This document shows, piece by piece, positions 1-11,576 of a DNA stretch of 64,000 nt. The notes below the pieces were generated by a model. The model ran no database searches, was not told where the DNA came from, and saw nothing but the letters and a program-made list of their open reading frames with translations. This DNA is from Nilaparvata lugens. Lineage: Eukaryota > Arthropoda > Insecta > Hemiptera > Delphacidae. Both the position numbers and the translations under genes were made by a program. The first letter of the stretch is position 1, and each line of letters starts with the position of its first letter. Location of the stretch: the NCBI RefSeq assembly GCF_014356525.2, contig NC_052506.1:19309916-19373915 (forward strand). The letters are read 5' to 3'.

Positions 1-26
1 GTCTCTTCTATTGTAGGGGCTTCTTT

Positions 27-281
27 ATTAAAATGAATAAAAACACTATAAAATAAAACATATAGTACCATTTTTATTGAAACAATTTTAAACATTTCAA
101 CGACTAGTTTCGACCTACTTTGGCCATTTTCAAGTTGAAATGCTTTAATTTATTTTTTAATATTTAATTTTAAAAATTTAACTTGAAAATTGTCATAGTA
201 GGTCGATACTAGTCGCTAAAAGGTTTTTAAAGTTTTTAATAAAAAGGGTACTACATGTTCTATATTGTTTTTATTAATAAT
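27..281. mobile_element. Hairpin MITE-like element
   Basis: Two arms of about 100 bp are imperfect reverse complements: the left arm holds CATATAGTACC, CGACTAGTTTCGACCTACT and TTTTCAAGTT, and the right arm holds AACTTGAAAATTG, AGTAGGTCGATACTAGTCG and GGTACTACATG in mirrored order. The centre is A/T only. There is no ORF. This is the structure of a non-autonomous foldback or MITE element; the superfamily and exact ends are not determined. Confidence 0.6.
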
Positions 282-1440
282 AGTACAGATACATATTAGG
301 CCCTATATTTCCATAATATTAGGTACTTAACTTACATAACTTATTATAAAAGCCCTACAAGTTGTTTCAAGTATTTAGGTGATAACTTGAATTTTTATTA
401 GAGGTATTCAATCTCTAAATACCTACATTATACGACACAGTACATGTTTTATTACTTGATAATTATTAAATATTACAATGATTGAAATTATTGTAATATA
501 GGTCAAAACATGAAAGTTGAAATAACTTCAGGCCTACCTTAAAAAATTTCTTCAATCTCTTGACAGCAATCCAAATTTGGTTAAGATGAAAAGATAACCA
601 TAACCATAATGACTAAAACGTAAACCAAGCATTACTTTAATTAATGATCACAAATAAATATTGTTTAAAAATTAATTGACACAGAGCAAAACACCAACGC
701 TAGTACACAAATCCAATGATTCAATGCCGAAAGCACAGCGCTCACGTTTCAAAATAACGTGACAAAAACAGCTGCTCACTGTCATACGCGCATCGTCTGT
801 AAGCTCTACGTTACGTTGTAAACAATGCTGCTTCAATGATGAGATACTTGCGCAATAGATTCATTCACTGGACATGCGCTTGTACCTTTCTTTTCACAAT
901 AAAAAGGATATGATTAAAATTCAAATATTGATTTTTTGCTTATTGATGTAGGCTATTGTCATTCTAAGATTACATTTCGAACATACTTTTAATGGTTGTT
1001 ATGTAACCATCGATCAAATATTAGTTGCGCTGTTACTCTATATTATGAGTGATCAGTGACAGCTATGTTCACAGTAAATTCCCATAACAAAACAATGACA
1101 TTTTATCTGTTTCAAATAATACGGAAACAAATTGATTGTTATGGAGAAAAAAGGGACAGATAATTATTGAATTAGTAGCTTTTTACATACTGTCAATCTT
1201 TAAAAAATGTTATATGCTTGAGTACCTCCAATTTGAACTCTGCCGCCACTAATGCCTTCTATATTCATTAATATTGGTATTTCATCAGCTAAGAATTTGA
1301 GTGGTGAATCGGGAAGCTCCAGAAACTGATAAGAGAATTTGCCATTCTATTTATCAGAAATAAATGTTATCATTCAATATTAGATTGATAAGAAATTATT
1401 TCATGTAAAGTAGTGATATTTTTGGTTTGTTACGTTGGCT
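282..1440. other. AT-rich DNA, no gene seen
   Basis: I see no ORF with family resemblance, RNA gene or clear repeat. The stretch around 720-880 is less AT-rich, but nothing there was recognised. Confidence 0.5.
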
Positions 1441-1700
1441 GTACCTGTATTTGTATTTGAACGTTTGTCGTTTACTCGGATTTACTTTTCGAGTTTCGAG
1501 TCGGTCAATCTCTTTTCTTTCTGTTAACAAATTACTTATTATTCTATTCAATTAACTAACTTTTCAAATCCTCATTATTTCCAATTGAGATTTGAATGAT
1601 GATTTCTTTGGAGTTACGCTGATTGAATTTCTCTGATTACAAATTAGAAAAATAACCTCTAACAACTCATTCAACAATATTTCAACTCAACATCATTGTT

Positions 1701-1710
1701 ATGGATTCAG
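1701..1710 (+). other. Possible first coding exon (ATG GAT TCA G)
   Basis: An ATG followed by ten coding bases meets a good splice donor (G|GTAGGC). The phase left open, one base, matches the acceptor at 14433/14434, where 296 nt are then open in the joined frame. The upstream 1440-1700 would be 5' UTR. This would need an intron of about 12.7 kb full of transposons. It is an inference from phase agreement only; the three-codon start could be chance. Confidence 0.25.
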
Positions 1711-2660
1711 GTAGGCTATTCACTAATTTTACATTTTTTATCCCAATCATTGCTATTTTACAAACTTATTATCATTCTAATAAATTAACATAAATTAAGA
1801 ATTTTTTAAAAATATTTTTCTTAGCATTTTTATGTTACATGACTCAATGTAAGGTCAGGACATGTACGATGTACCTATTTTACAAAAATAGCTTGTTTGT
1901 ATAGAATTATTTCAATATAAAAACTCATTCATATCTTTTCAAATTTTCATTGAAAAAATAATGAACTAAATTTTTTGTAAGATTTTATAATTTTTCCCTT
2001 GCTATCGTATTAGAAAAATCAGTCATCTGCTTTTGTCAAGAATTAAAAAATCAGGAAGTATTGCATGTGGTTTGGAAAATCTTGAAACTATAACTAAATC
2101 AGTGCATTGTAATACACTCGTTTTTATGTTGTGTTACCGTGATTAAATTAAAAATTCTCATCCATAATTTTCATAGAAGTAGCTATACATTAGTGCCGGT
2201 TATTAAGAGAGAAAAATTGAACTTAGGCCTATCTTTCAATATAGGCCTATTTATCACATACCTATTTAATCTTTTTAAAATTTGTTGTAGGTCTTTCCTG
2301 TAGGCTACATTTAACATAGGAATAGTTTAAACTTGAAAATAATCATATTGGGTGCTTTACATGTATGTCTTGTACTAATGAATAATGTGAATAATAATTA
2401 ACTAAACTGTATTTATTTTGGAAACTAAATAATAGTAAATCAAACCAAGGAAGTTACCGGTATCTACCTACCTCGAGTTAGGTCTAATAAAGAATTTGTG
2501 TTTAACTCAGAATATTTCAAGGATTGGTAAATAGATTTAGCCTACAAGTAACTAAGGCCCTTATGTAGTTATACTCGGCTTAAACGGAGAAATGTCAGCT
2601 GTTTGTTTAAACTCATTATGATAGATGCAAAGTGGTTTAGCGACGTAGATAGATGCTATA
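1711..2660. other. AT-rich DNA, no gene seen
   Basis: There is no supported coding region. Several TAGGCCTA-type palindromes occur (for example around 2225-2250), a word common in hemipteran genomes. Confidence 0.4.
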
Positions 2661-2661
2661 T

Positions 2662-2725
2662 ACAGAGTGTTTCAGAAGTAGTGTCGAACATTTTAGGGTA
2701 TTGTTTCTGGATGATAGGAGACTAC
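2662..2725 (+). mobile_element. Left end of a DNA transposon interrupted by LINEs
   Basis: The end begins ACAGAGTGTTTCAGAAGTAG and is the imperfect reverse complement of 9485-9548, with about 64 bp in common that finish at GATGATAGGAGACTAC. The two ends point towards each other and enclose both LINE copies. The internal part survives only on the right side (9132-9484). This reads as a small non-autonomous element into which retrotransposons inserted. Confidence 0.6.
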
Positions 2726-2867
2726 ATTTGGTATACCTTAAGGAGGGCTTGATTAACAGTGATGTGATAGAGATTGCGCTTAATATGCATGCTGTGTTGG
2801 ACTCTTATTTCCAACAAATTTTTGAAAGAGGTTGTGATAGATAATAATCCCACAAGTTATTCCACTG

Positions 2868-3257
2868 TTGAATAAATATGATCCTGCAATCAAAGTTAAT
2901 GAGGTTTTAAAGGTTCATCTGACGAACGCTGCAGCCGAAAATAATTCTCTTAGAAATTCACTTGCACAAGAAAAGGAAATCAGAGCTAATGTTTCAAATG
3001 ATTCTTTGTGCAACGAAGAGCAAGTTGATGTTGAGATAGATCAGTTGAAAATGAAACTGAAAGCCTTGAAGACTACTGCTGACGAATTAAAGGTTGAGCT
3101 CAGTTCAAGAGATGAAATTATTAATCTTTCACAGAGTGATGTGCAGCATACTGCAGATAAAATTTTTAATTTAGAAACAGAATTAACTTCATTGAAAAAT
3201 AGCAGAGCACTTCCAATGAATTTCACCATTCCTAAATCAGTCTGTCGATCTCAATGA
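2868..3257 (+). pseudogene. LINE ORF1 coiled-coil segment
   Basis: 129 codons encode a Glu/Lys/Leu-rich protein whose residues 45-110 have heptad-like spacing (for example QLKMKLKALKTTADELKVEL), typical of the multimerising coiled coil of LINE ORF1 proteins. An upstream open stretch at 2728-2844 (ending QQIFERGCDR) may be the ORF1 N-terminus in a broken frame. It is followed by the esterase-like region. ORF1 proteins bind element RNA and form particles; this copy is not intact. Confidence 0.5.
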
Positions 3258-3479
3258 TTTTTCAATGACAGCTCAATAGAGACTTTAAATCATTTCTCAG
3301 TCTTGGATGCGGAGGAGATCGGGTCATCCATATCACAATTGGCTAGAGGACAAACGGCAACATTTGATGTAAGAGCCCAGATGCATGTAAGTGCTACCGA
3401 TGCATCTGCAGTCAGGAAGAAACCAAGGAGGTCTATCAAAGAATCATCATTATCATTTTCAAATTCAGTGAAGTCAAGG

Positions 3480-3960
3480 TAGAGATATGCACAATTACCT
3501 AGGTCACTTGTCCGACTACTACGATATTTTTGTGTATACTTTGCCGGGAGCTAAATTTAAACAGTTATGGCAAATGGGATACAATTTATAAAGGATTTGA
3601 CAAAATTCGATTACGTGATTGTAATGGCGGGGTCCAATGACTTTGGCAACCATGAGCCATGTGATCTCAATAGAATGAAGGAATGGATAAGCTATTGACA
3701 TCGGGAATAAATACCAACTTCATTATTTGTGCAATAACTTTTAGGTATGATATGCCACAATGATGAAATACATTTTGCTAACGAATCAATCTTTGCTAGA
3801 ATACGGTCTTATTGTGGAGTATCAAGAGTGATATATGGAGAAGTCAATAATAACCTGCAAAGACTCCATTTCACAAGGCATGGCCTGAATTACTCAAAGG
3901 GTGGAAAACGTTTTGTAGGAAAGTCTTTGTGCGATTTTGTGACAATTGATAGCGGCATTG
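3480..3960 (+). pseudogene. LINE ORF1 SGNH-esterase-like domain
   Basis: Read across frameshifts, it shows DYVIVMAGSNDFGN, the Gly-x-Asn-Asp-type block of SGNH hydrolases, and further on FTRHGLNYSKGGKRFVGKSL, which resembles the C-terminal His block of that fold. Esterase domains in ORF1 are known from CR1 and related LINEs. At least two frame changes lie between 3560 and 3760. The catalytic state cannot be judged from this decayed copy. Confidence 0.5.
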
Positions 3961-4065
3961 TCTTTATAGGTGCGTACAGACTTTCGCTCTGCTCCGCAAC
4001 CGAACGTCACTAGAGCAGATCGATTGATGATCGATTAGACTCATTAAAACATACAATTCCTTGCA

Positions 4066-5111
4066 AAAGAATTGATTATCTAAATGTTCAAGGATTGAGA
4101 GATAAATTAAATGTTCTATATGACTTTTAATTAATGAAGATATTGATACTATAGGTATAAGTGAACATTGGTTGCTCACTGAAGAAATCGGATATAGTAA
4201 AATGGATGTTTGTATTGCAACAAGTAGTTATTGTAGATTATTACACAAAAATGATTGAGTTGCAATATTTGTCAGTAAGAATCTTTACTCTCAAAGTCAA
4301 GAATTGAGTCTGAATTTTCTATGTATTGAACGTGAGTTTGAGGCCACCTGTACTGTTATTAGAGCCAGGAAACTCATTATAGTATCATTGTACAGATCTC
4401 TTTGTGGAGATCCTGAAGTATTTTTAGCCAAATTGGAGGAATTGCTTCTATTTTTGTCTAGACGATGCTATAATGACCATACATACTATTGTTCTTGGTA
4501 GAGATCTTAATTCTGCTTTTGATGTCAATCAGGAAAATTGTCATTCCAATAATTTGAAAAATCTATTGAGACAATTTAATCATCGTATTTTCAATACTCT
4601 GCCTACTAGAGACCAAGCATGTCTCGATAATATTTTTTCAAACGTTCAACCTGATTTGACAAATCCTAGTGTTATAGGATTTTCCTACTTTGATCATGAT
4701 TGTGTCACGATATGTGTGCCCTGTAGTTCTGTTGAGTCTAGTTCTAACGATTTTGTCACTATTACTTCAAGACCTGTTACTGAAGATAAATTACTAGAAT
4801 TTAATCGGTCTCTAAATTTACTGAATTGGTGTGCTGTCATGGAAAAGTCAGATGCAAGTGATATATTCGAATCCTTCCTCAATACAGTTTTATATTATTT
4901 CAATCTAACTATCCCTAGAAAGACCTGTAGAAAAAAGTTTCCCAAGTTATTAATAGAAAGAATTTCAAATGTAAGGCTGACTGGTACACACCTGAACTTA
5001 ATAAGATTAGGATTCTACTCACTCTCTTACATGAAAACTTCCAAAAACAAAATACCGAACATTCGAGAACACTTTATTTTATATGCAGAGCACTATACAG
5101 AAATTCAATAG
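4066..5111 (+). pseudogene. LINE APE endonuclease (copy A)
   Basis: The translation from 4066 (IDYLNVQGLRDKLNVLYDF, then IGISEHWL) matches the start of apurinic-type LINE endonucleases, with the SEHWL Glu block. After stops near 4128 and 4258 it continues through IIVSLYRS, RDLNSAFD (metal-binding Asp-Asn block) and CLDNIFSN/FDHDCVTI, corresponding to the C-terminal His block, here altered. The frame changes near 4480. It would nick target DNA for target-primed reverse transcription, but it is non-functional here. Confidence 0.6.
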
Positions 5112-5490
5112 GTGAAGCCAAGAGGGATTCTGTCGCATCAATCATTGAATCTTCTAATATTTATAACAAATGTAAGAAAGTATGGCAAATTATCATAACT
5201 TTATCCTCTAACAAGAATGTTGTAAACTTATCTACTCCTGAACCAAACAAACTTGATAATTATTTCATTCAATCAGTAGATGATGTGCACCTGAAGATAG
5301 ACAAGCCATCAATTACAGCCAGTGCATTGCTCAATGATAATGTCAATAAAGTGCAAAATAGCTTATTCTTTTTTCATGAGGTGAGTCAAGAGATGATTTT
5401 AAGGTGGTTCATAATCTTAAAGTTTCAAAGAGTGAAGATTTCTATGGTTTATCAAGCTGTCTTCTCAAGAATATTGCTACTCTGTAGTGC

Positions 5491-5570
5491 CAGTACTGAC
5501 CAATAACATTGTATAGACAGGTGTATTACACAGTACTGACCAATAATATTGTATAGACAGGTGTATTACA
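5491..5570 (+). repeat. 40-bp tandem duplication
   Basis: Two adjacent 40-bp units starting CAGTACTGACCAATAA differ at one position. They are followed directly by CAGGGTGTTTCCCCC, which resembles a transposon end. The duplication interrupts copy A of the LINE between its endonuclease and RT segments. Confidence 0.75.
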
Positions 5571-5633
5571 CAGGGTGTTTCCCCCGATGTATTAAAAGTT
5601 AAAAGTCTCCAAAGTTGTTCTCGTTCATTAGAA

Positions 5634-5925
5634 GGGCTGAACGAGAAAGATGAACCTTCCAGTTATAGACCCATCCAAATTATAGTACCTGTCTTCTCCA
5701 AGGTTCTAGAGATTGTCATGTATATACAGGTGTATGAATACTTGGTAAATCTTGGGGTACTGTCGGAGCATCAATTTGGTTTTGTGAAGGGAAGATCCAC
5801 TACTGACGCCTTTGATGCACTAATAAAATTTGTAATTGAGTCTTTTGAAAACAGGTGCTTTGCTCAGGCTGTCTTTTGTGACCTGAGCCAAGGCATTTGA
5901 CTGCGTGAATCACAGCTTATGACAT
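5634..5925 (+). pseudogene. LINE reverse transcriptase fragment (copy A)
   Basis: It translates as a partial RT with SSYRPIQIIVPVFSK (fingers motif of CR1/Jockey-type RTs), EHQFGFVKGRST and AVFCDLSQGI, broken just where an AFD catalytic block would follow. The palm motifs are absent. It is the last recognisable part of copy A. Confidence 0.65.
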
Positions 5926-6161
5926 TTAGTGAATACAACACATACAGTTCATTCAAAGTGGGAGTACCTATTGAAATAGCAAATAGCAAATGAAATGCAT
6001 CCTAATCTATGGCCCCAGGGATGTATTGTGGGTAAGTTTAGAGCTGCGAGGACAAAATCTGGTGTAACTAATAATTTTTTAAGACCTACTCTGGAACAGA
6101 AATCTCTGACTTAGAGTCTTCTGTATCCAATGATACTATTACATTAGACAACAACTTTGAT

Positions 6162-7127
6162 GTGATCAAATTGATTCTTATGAACATGCAGTGTTTGCGG
6201 AATAAGAATACTGAAGTTGAAGTTGTGTGTCAAACTGAAAACCCTGACTTTATCTGTATGTGTGAGCATTGGTTACATGCTGATGAAATAGCCATGCATG
6301 CACCTGAAGGTTATATAGTTGGTTATTTTTTCAGCCTTTCTGCTTTTAAAAATGGAGGCTCCTGTATAACAATAAAGAATGAACTCAAGTTCAAAGAGCT
6401 TCAGATTGAACAATACTGCTCTGAAAAACACTGTGAAGCATGTTCTGTTTTGATGTGTGACTTGAACTTTATTCTAGTGTCGGTGTACAGGTCACCCAGT
6501 GGAGGTTTTAATATCTTTCTTGATAGTATTGAAAAAATCCTTCACTATCTAAGTGGATATAATGTTCAAATTTTCATTTCCACTGATCTCAATGTTGACC
6601 TAAGAATGAATGATTCAAAATCACAATATTTTTTAACACTGCTGAGGTCTTACAATTTATATCCATCTTCACTTTCTCCTACCAGAGGAACATCCTGTCT
6701 TGATTATATTTTTACGGGTTACAACCAGTCATTCTACAGTGTTGATGTAAAGGATCTCTGCATTGCTGATCATCAATCACTTGTAATGGAAATTATAGTG
6801 CTTAAAAAGGATAAAGTATGTGAGGATCAAAGTGCTGCTGCTGTGAGACAATATAGTCAAAATAACTACAATTATTTCTACAGAGAGATTTTTATAACTG
6901 ATTTGACATCTATTGTAGCTGGTTCTGGGTCATCTGTAGCATTTCATCTCTTCACTCACAACATTAAGAATAAAATTGAATTGTGTTTTCCTCTACAAAG
7001 TAGACAGAGAACTTCAAGTAAAAGAATTAAGTGGTTTACTGAGGAACTAAGGTCAATAAAGGAACGTGTCCTGCTTCATTACGATCTTTATAGAGTAACT
7101 GGTTCTCTACATGCAAAGCAAGCATAA
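6162..7127 (+). pseudogene. LINE APE-type endonuclease (copy B)
   Basis: 321 codons open. The motifs are in order: LILMNMQCLRNK at the start, ICMCEHWL (Glu), VSVYRSP, STDLNVDL (Asp-Asn pair of the LINE endonuclease), TSCLDYIF and IADHQSLV (the terminal Asp-His). It is full-length for the domain (about 230 residues) plus a linker. The ORF ends at an in-frame TAA, after which the same frame stays open and encodes the EN-RT linker, so a single nonsense codon separates the parts. Confidence 0.8.
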
Positions 7128-7510
7128 TATGTATCCCTTAATAAGATTTATAAGTCTAAAATTATTGAGGCTAAAAAATCTTCATTTGGGCGACTTAATG
7201 CTAATTCCTCTAATAAATGTAGAACAGTAAGACAACGTGTCAAACAGGAAACAAGAACAAACAAGAGTAATAAAGTAGATATTGACCCAAATGAGCTGAA
7301 TAACTTTTTTATAGACTCAGTGGCAGCAATAGCTGGAAATGCATTTCATCCTAATGATGTTCCATGTTTATGGTGTCTCCAATTTTTTTCTCAAAAAAGT
7401 CATTCATTCTATTGTTGAACCACTTACAACATTATTTAACCAATGTATAAATGAAGGTCAATACCCAGATTGTCTGAAAATACCAAAAATAATTCCAGTA
7501 CACAAAAAGG
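7128..7510 (+). pseudogene. LINE linker and RT N-terminus, frameshifted
   Basis: The frame of the endonuclease continues after the stop to about 7360 (DPNELNNFFIDSVAAIAG, the usual pre-RT segment). It then shifts near 7360 and again near 7505 in an A5 run, where IPKIIPVHKK must join GDKFSVENFRPISI. Together these restore the normal RT N-terminal region of CR1/Jockey-like elements. Confidence 0.65.
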
Positions 7511-8804
7511 TGATAAATTCTCAGTTGAGAACTTTAGACCTATCAGTATAGTTCCTATATTTTCAAAACTTTTCGAGTACATTTTGTTTATTCAGCTGAC
7601 TGTCTATTTTGAGTCTAATAACTTGTTGTATCATAGTCAATATGGATTTCGAAGAGGAAGATCAACAGCTATGGCTATTGAAGATATTGTGAAATGTATA
7701 TTGTCATCTTTTGAGAATAAGGAATACATCCAGTTAACACTGTGTGATATTACAAAGGCGTTTGACTGTGTATCACATTGTGTCTTGCTAGCCAAACTCA
7801 AGAGATATGGAATTAAGGATGAATCGCTGAAGCTGCTGGAATCTTATCTTAGAGGGAGACAACAGTATGTAAGCTGCAACAACAAAACATCCAGCACCAA
7901 AGCGGTTGAGTTTGGTGTACCCCAAGGATCTGTCTTAGGACCATTTCTGTTCCTGTGCATGATAAATGACCTGTCTGCAAATGTTCCTTGTCGAACCGTA
8001 CTCTACGCAGATGACACAACTCTTGTCTCAAGCCATGAAGATCTTCACATGCTGCAGCAGATTGAGGCTGAAGCTTTCAGTATGGCGGCTGATTGGTTTG
8101 CTGCAAATGGGCTGCTGATGAATGCTGAAAAAACTCAAAGGATTGTCTGTGGTCTTAGAGGTGGTATTAGAAATGATGCATCTGCAGTGAAGCTTCTTGG
8201 CATTTATTTGGACTCCAAATTGGATTGGCAGGTGCATGTGAGTAATGTCTGTACTAAGCTGTCTAGAGTGATTTATGCTCTAAGAAGATTAAGAAATACG
8301 ATTTCATTGGATAAACTGAGAACTGTTTACTTGGCCTTGTTCCAATGTCATATAAAATATGGTTTAAAATTATGGGGACATGCTCCCTCAGTAAATGACA
8401 TACTCTTGTGCCAAAAGCGAGCCATAAGAGCTATGCTAGGTAAGCCTCCCAGGGAAACTTGTCGTCCTTTATTTGTTGAGTTGAAACTGTTAACTGTGCA
8501 TAGTTTCTATATTTTATCAGCTTTAATAAATGTCAAGAGAAGTCTGTTACAACATAATGAAAGAGGTTCACTTCACAGGTTCAATGTTAGAACCCATCAT
8601 GATATTAATGTTCCTAGATGCAGACTTAGAAAGACTCAGGACCACTGGCTTTCTTGTGGTATAAAATTGTTCAACAAACTACCTCTTGATTTGCGAGATG
8701 CTCCATTAAATGTGTTCAAGATCAAACTGCATCAGTGGTTTGAAAGAAACCCATTTTATTCAATAAATGAATTTTTATCTGGAGGCTGTGATATTGATGT
8801 ATAG
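7470..8804 (+). pseudogene. LINE reverse transcriptase (copy B)
   Basis: A long frame carries the complete RT core: NFRPISIVPIFSK, GFRRGRST, ITKAFDCVSH (first catalytic Asp), GVPQGSVLGPFLF, VLYADDTTL (catalytic YADD) and the thumb and C-terminal region with HIKYGLKLWGHA. The true domain starts near 7510; the first dozen codons of this frame are out of register. The enzyme copies element RNA at the nicked target. All key residues are present, so decay is confined to the upstream frameshifts. Confidence 0.85.
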
Positions 8805-9131
8805 ATTATTTATGTTTTATGCTGTGTTTCTGTGATTTGACCTACCTGACTGTGATTGATTCTTGTTTAATCTCCGTTTGACTTGACTGTGATGTAAATG
8901 TTATTATTTGGTATTGTTTTGATCATTATTAGATATGTTGTTGTTTTTTTCTGTTATATTTAATTTAATTATGATCTGGACTGACTCAGCAGTGAAACGG
9001 ATAAGCTGTGATTTTTATATTGAATGGACTATTGAAATGGAACTTATATTTATATTGTATCAACTATAAATTACTGTATGACGAAACTCTATGTTTGTAA
9101 AAGCTCTTGAGTTAGTAAAATATTATTATTA

Positions 9132-9548
9132 GTACGAAAAGAATTAATTTCTCTGTTATTCCTTGACGAATCTTAATAAATAAGGTATCATTAAAATCTT
9201 GACAGAATTTTCTTACTTTTTTGTCTCTTGTAAATTTTCTGTCAAGTGAATGGTTTTCGTGAAATTTGCCATCAAAAATTCAAAATGGCCGCCATTTTGA
9301 AAATTTATATCGAAAATATTCTATTTTATTTTTTAAAGTTGAGTCTTTATAGCATAAATATATTCATGCCAAATTTCAGATCAATACAACCTTTCGTTCT
9401 TGAGGTAAAAATTCCCAAGTGAAAAAATAAAAATGGCAGCTATAAGGATAACCGCTGAGTTTTGGACACTCAAACACGACATTAGTAGTCTCCTATCATC
9501 CAGGAGCAATACCTTAAAATGTTTGATACTACTTCTAAAACACCCTGT
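9132..9548 (+). mobile_element. Right part of the LINE-interrupted DNA transposon
   Basis: It ends with AGTAGTATCAAACATT-type sequence on the minus strand and ACACCCTGT at 9540-9548, mirror of 2662-2725. The internal part contains AAAATGGCCGCCATTTTGAAA (9280-9301), a palindromic word seen in several insect repeats; a related word is at 29985-30005. No ORF. Confidence 0.55.
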
Positions 9549-9906
9549 TTATTATGGCCCTTATAGTAATGCTATCTTGGTTTACATTTTGTACATTAAT
9601 ATTTTTATCAGTAGTTTTAAATTTGATTTTGGATTTATTAGGTACAAATGTGCTGATTAATATTTTTCAGGTTTTGTGAAGACATGAATAAATGATAATT
9701 GAACTAAGTTCAATTCATTGTTCAATTTATTGATCAGAAACTGATCCACTCATAACAGAACTTGAACATGAAAAGTCTGCCAGTAAGATCAATATTTTTA
9801 CATCACATCTATCCACCATAGCTGCTATTTTGTAAGTATATGGTATTATAACCAAAGGTACCTATTTATCATTCTCATATTCTACAATTCTCATCAATAC
9901 ATCTAT
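9549..9906. other. Intergenic, nothing recognised
   Basis: AT-rich DNA between two mobile elements, without a supported gene or repeat. Confidence 0.4.
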
Positions 9907-10767
9907 AGTCTGTGTGAAATAAGTTGTGACTTGGATCTCCATCCTAAGAAATTAAAATGTTGCCAAATCGTGTAAAATTGCGACTCTCAAATGTTCAATT
10001 TAATGTCAGAATGAGGTGTAGAATGATCATCCCCGATAAGCCAGTAGTGCTAAGAAAGTTCCAGGGTTGAAGGATAAAAAATTTAACTTTTTTGTTGAAA
10101 TTGTGAAAATTTGTTTTTCTGTAGAATACTGCACTACTTCTTTCAGAATCATGGGAATGCATAAGAATTTTATACCAAATTAACGGGGAGAATGTTTCCT
10201 TTCTATTGGTAACTGGATCATTTGACCTATAGTTATTTTTAAATTAATGATTAGGTTCTTAAATGTCAAGACTTTTTGAGCAAAAGACATGAAATTTTTG
10301 AAATGCTTGAATTTTTTTGTTTCAAAAGATAAGTCGTTGGTGAAATCGTGAATAAAGTTTCTCATAAATAAATGAAATTATTTTTCCAATTGTTAAAAAT
10401 AGTCGCAAGATTGTATTTTGGTATTCAAGGAATTTAATGATTCCTTGAGAATTTAATGATTCCTTCTCTAAGAGATTCTTAGAGAAGCTCTTAGAATCAT
10501 TCTAATGATTCTAAGAGTAGCCGTATTCAAAAGAAAAACAAATCTATGTTTTTAATTTCAATAAAAAAGTAAAATTCCCTTTTAATCCTTCAACCCTGGA
10601 ACTGTTTTAGCACTACTGGTATATATTATCGGGGATGATATTATATATCCAATTCTGACTTTAAATTGGAAATTCGAGAAAGTTGCACTTTTACACGATC
10701 TGGCAACCTTGGAATATCTTCAGATGGATAGCCAATAGCCAAGTCTCAACTTATTTTACACAGTCTA
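9907..10767. mobile_element. Foldback element with ~210-bp terminal inverted repeats
   Basis: The left arm (9907 to about 10115) begins TAGTCTGTGTGAAATAAGTT and the right arm (about 10545 to 10767) begins, on the minus strand, TAGACTGTGTAAAATAAGTT. The arms share blocks such as CATCCCCGATAA, CAGTAGTGCTAA and GTTCCAGGGTTGAAGGAT. Both outer ends carry TA, consistent with a TA target. The centre of about 430 bp has no transposase, so it is a non-autonomous element. Confidence 0.8.
10430..10516. repeat. Nested short direct and inverted repeats
   Basis: GAATTTAATGATTCCTT occurs twice in tandem, followed by TCTCTAAGAGATTCTTAGAGA and TCTTAGAATCATTCTAATGATTCT-type palindromes. They lie in the centre of the foldback element and could form a small cruciform or reflect slippage. 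Confidence 0.6.
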
Positions 10768-11576
10768 ATAAGTTAAAAAACATTATTTCAACAAAGGAAT
10801 GTTGGGTTGGCCTGTGATAGTTGTGACTCCTGTCCTTTTCCTACATATGAATGATCACTTAATTTTTGTGTTCTGTGTAAGGAACTCGTGCAGTTTACTC
10901 GGCAGTTGAGACTGATTTTTCTGTTCTATTCTTATTTTTGATAAGAGGGTATGAATGATATTATGTTTGAGTGAGAAAGTTGGCCCCACTTTCACTTGTT
11001 CTTTTACAAAGAGCTCCCTCTTCTACTTGCTCTTTGGGACAATGGCCCTCAAGGTCTCTACATCCTGACACATACAAATTCTATTCATACATTTGGCTTG
11101 TTTGTGTCAGGATTTGTAATTTTGTTAAACTTGAATTCTTATCTGTGTATTGTGTCATTTTTGGAATAGTTCTACTTCCATAAAGTAAATTTCATTTCAC
11201 CAATATGTGTTACTAGCTAAGTTATAAAATTCAATAAATTTCTCCACTGACAAAATATATTGATGATGTAGATTTGAGATTATGCTACAATAAATATTGA
11301 TTAAATGACACAAACTGACGCAATGAAGAGAGTATAGATTAAATCCAATTGAAATATATGATTTATGAAGGTGTGTTTTTCACCAAAAAGTAGGCCTATG
11401 ACAGCTATTTAGAATTTACACTTTTTTTAGAATTTGATCTTATTTGAAAAATGAAACCAACTTATAACTCTTCAGATCGCTTATCTCTGAACTGCATTTA
11501 TATTGGGAATTGAACTTATGGTGCTATTAAAGCAGAGCAACGAGTGAAGAATTCAGGTTCTTTCTCATGAGTCATA
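10768..11576. other. Intergenic, nothing recognised
   Basis: AT-rich DNA. A 70-codon open stretch at 10971-11183 has no family resemblance and was not called. Confidence 0.4.

Larger units (their letters stand above)
2728..5990 (+). mobile_element. Degenerate CR1/L2-type LINE (copy A)
   Basis: The parts occur in the order expected of a CR1/L2-group non-LTR retrotransposon: a coiled-coil ORF1 segment, an SGNH-esterase-like segment, an APE-type endonuclease and a fragment of reverse transcriptase. They sit on one strand but are broken by many frameshifts and stops. The RT part ends soon after the region just before the catalytic motif (about 5925), so the element lacks its 3' half. It abuts a second, better preserved LINE. 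Clade assignment is inferred from the esterase plus APE layout. Confidence 0.7.
5990..9131 (+). mobile_element. CR1/L2-type LINE (copy B), 5'-truncated
   Basis: A second LINE follows copy A in the same orientation: APE endonuclease, linker, RT and a 3' UTR that ends in a short TATTATTATTAG run at 9116-9132, the microsatellite-like tail typical of CR1/L2 groups. Its endonuclease differs clearly from that of copy A, so it is a relative, not a duplicate. Only a few frameshifts and stops break it, so it is younger than copy A. No target-site duplication was found. Confidence 0.75.
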
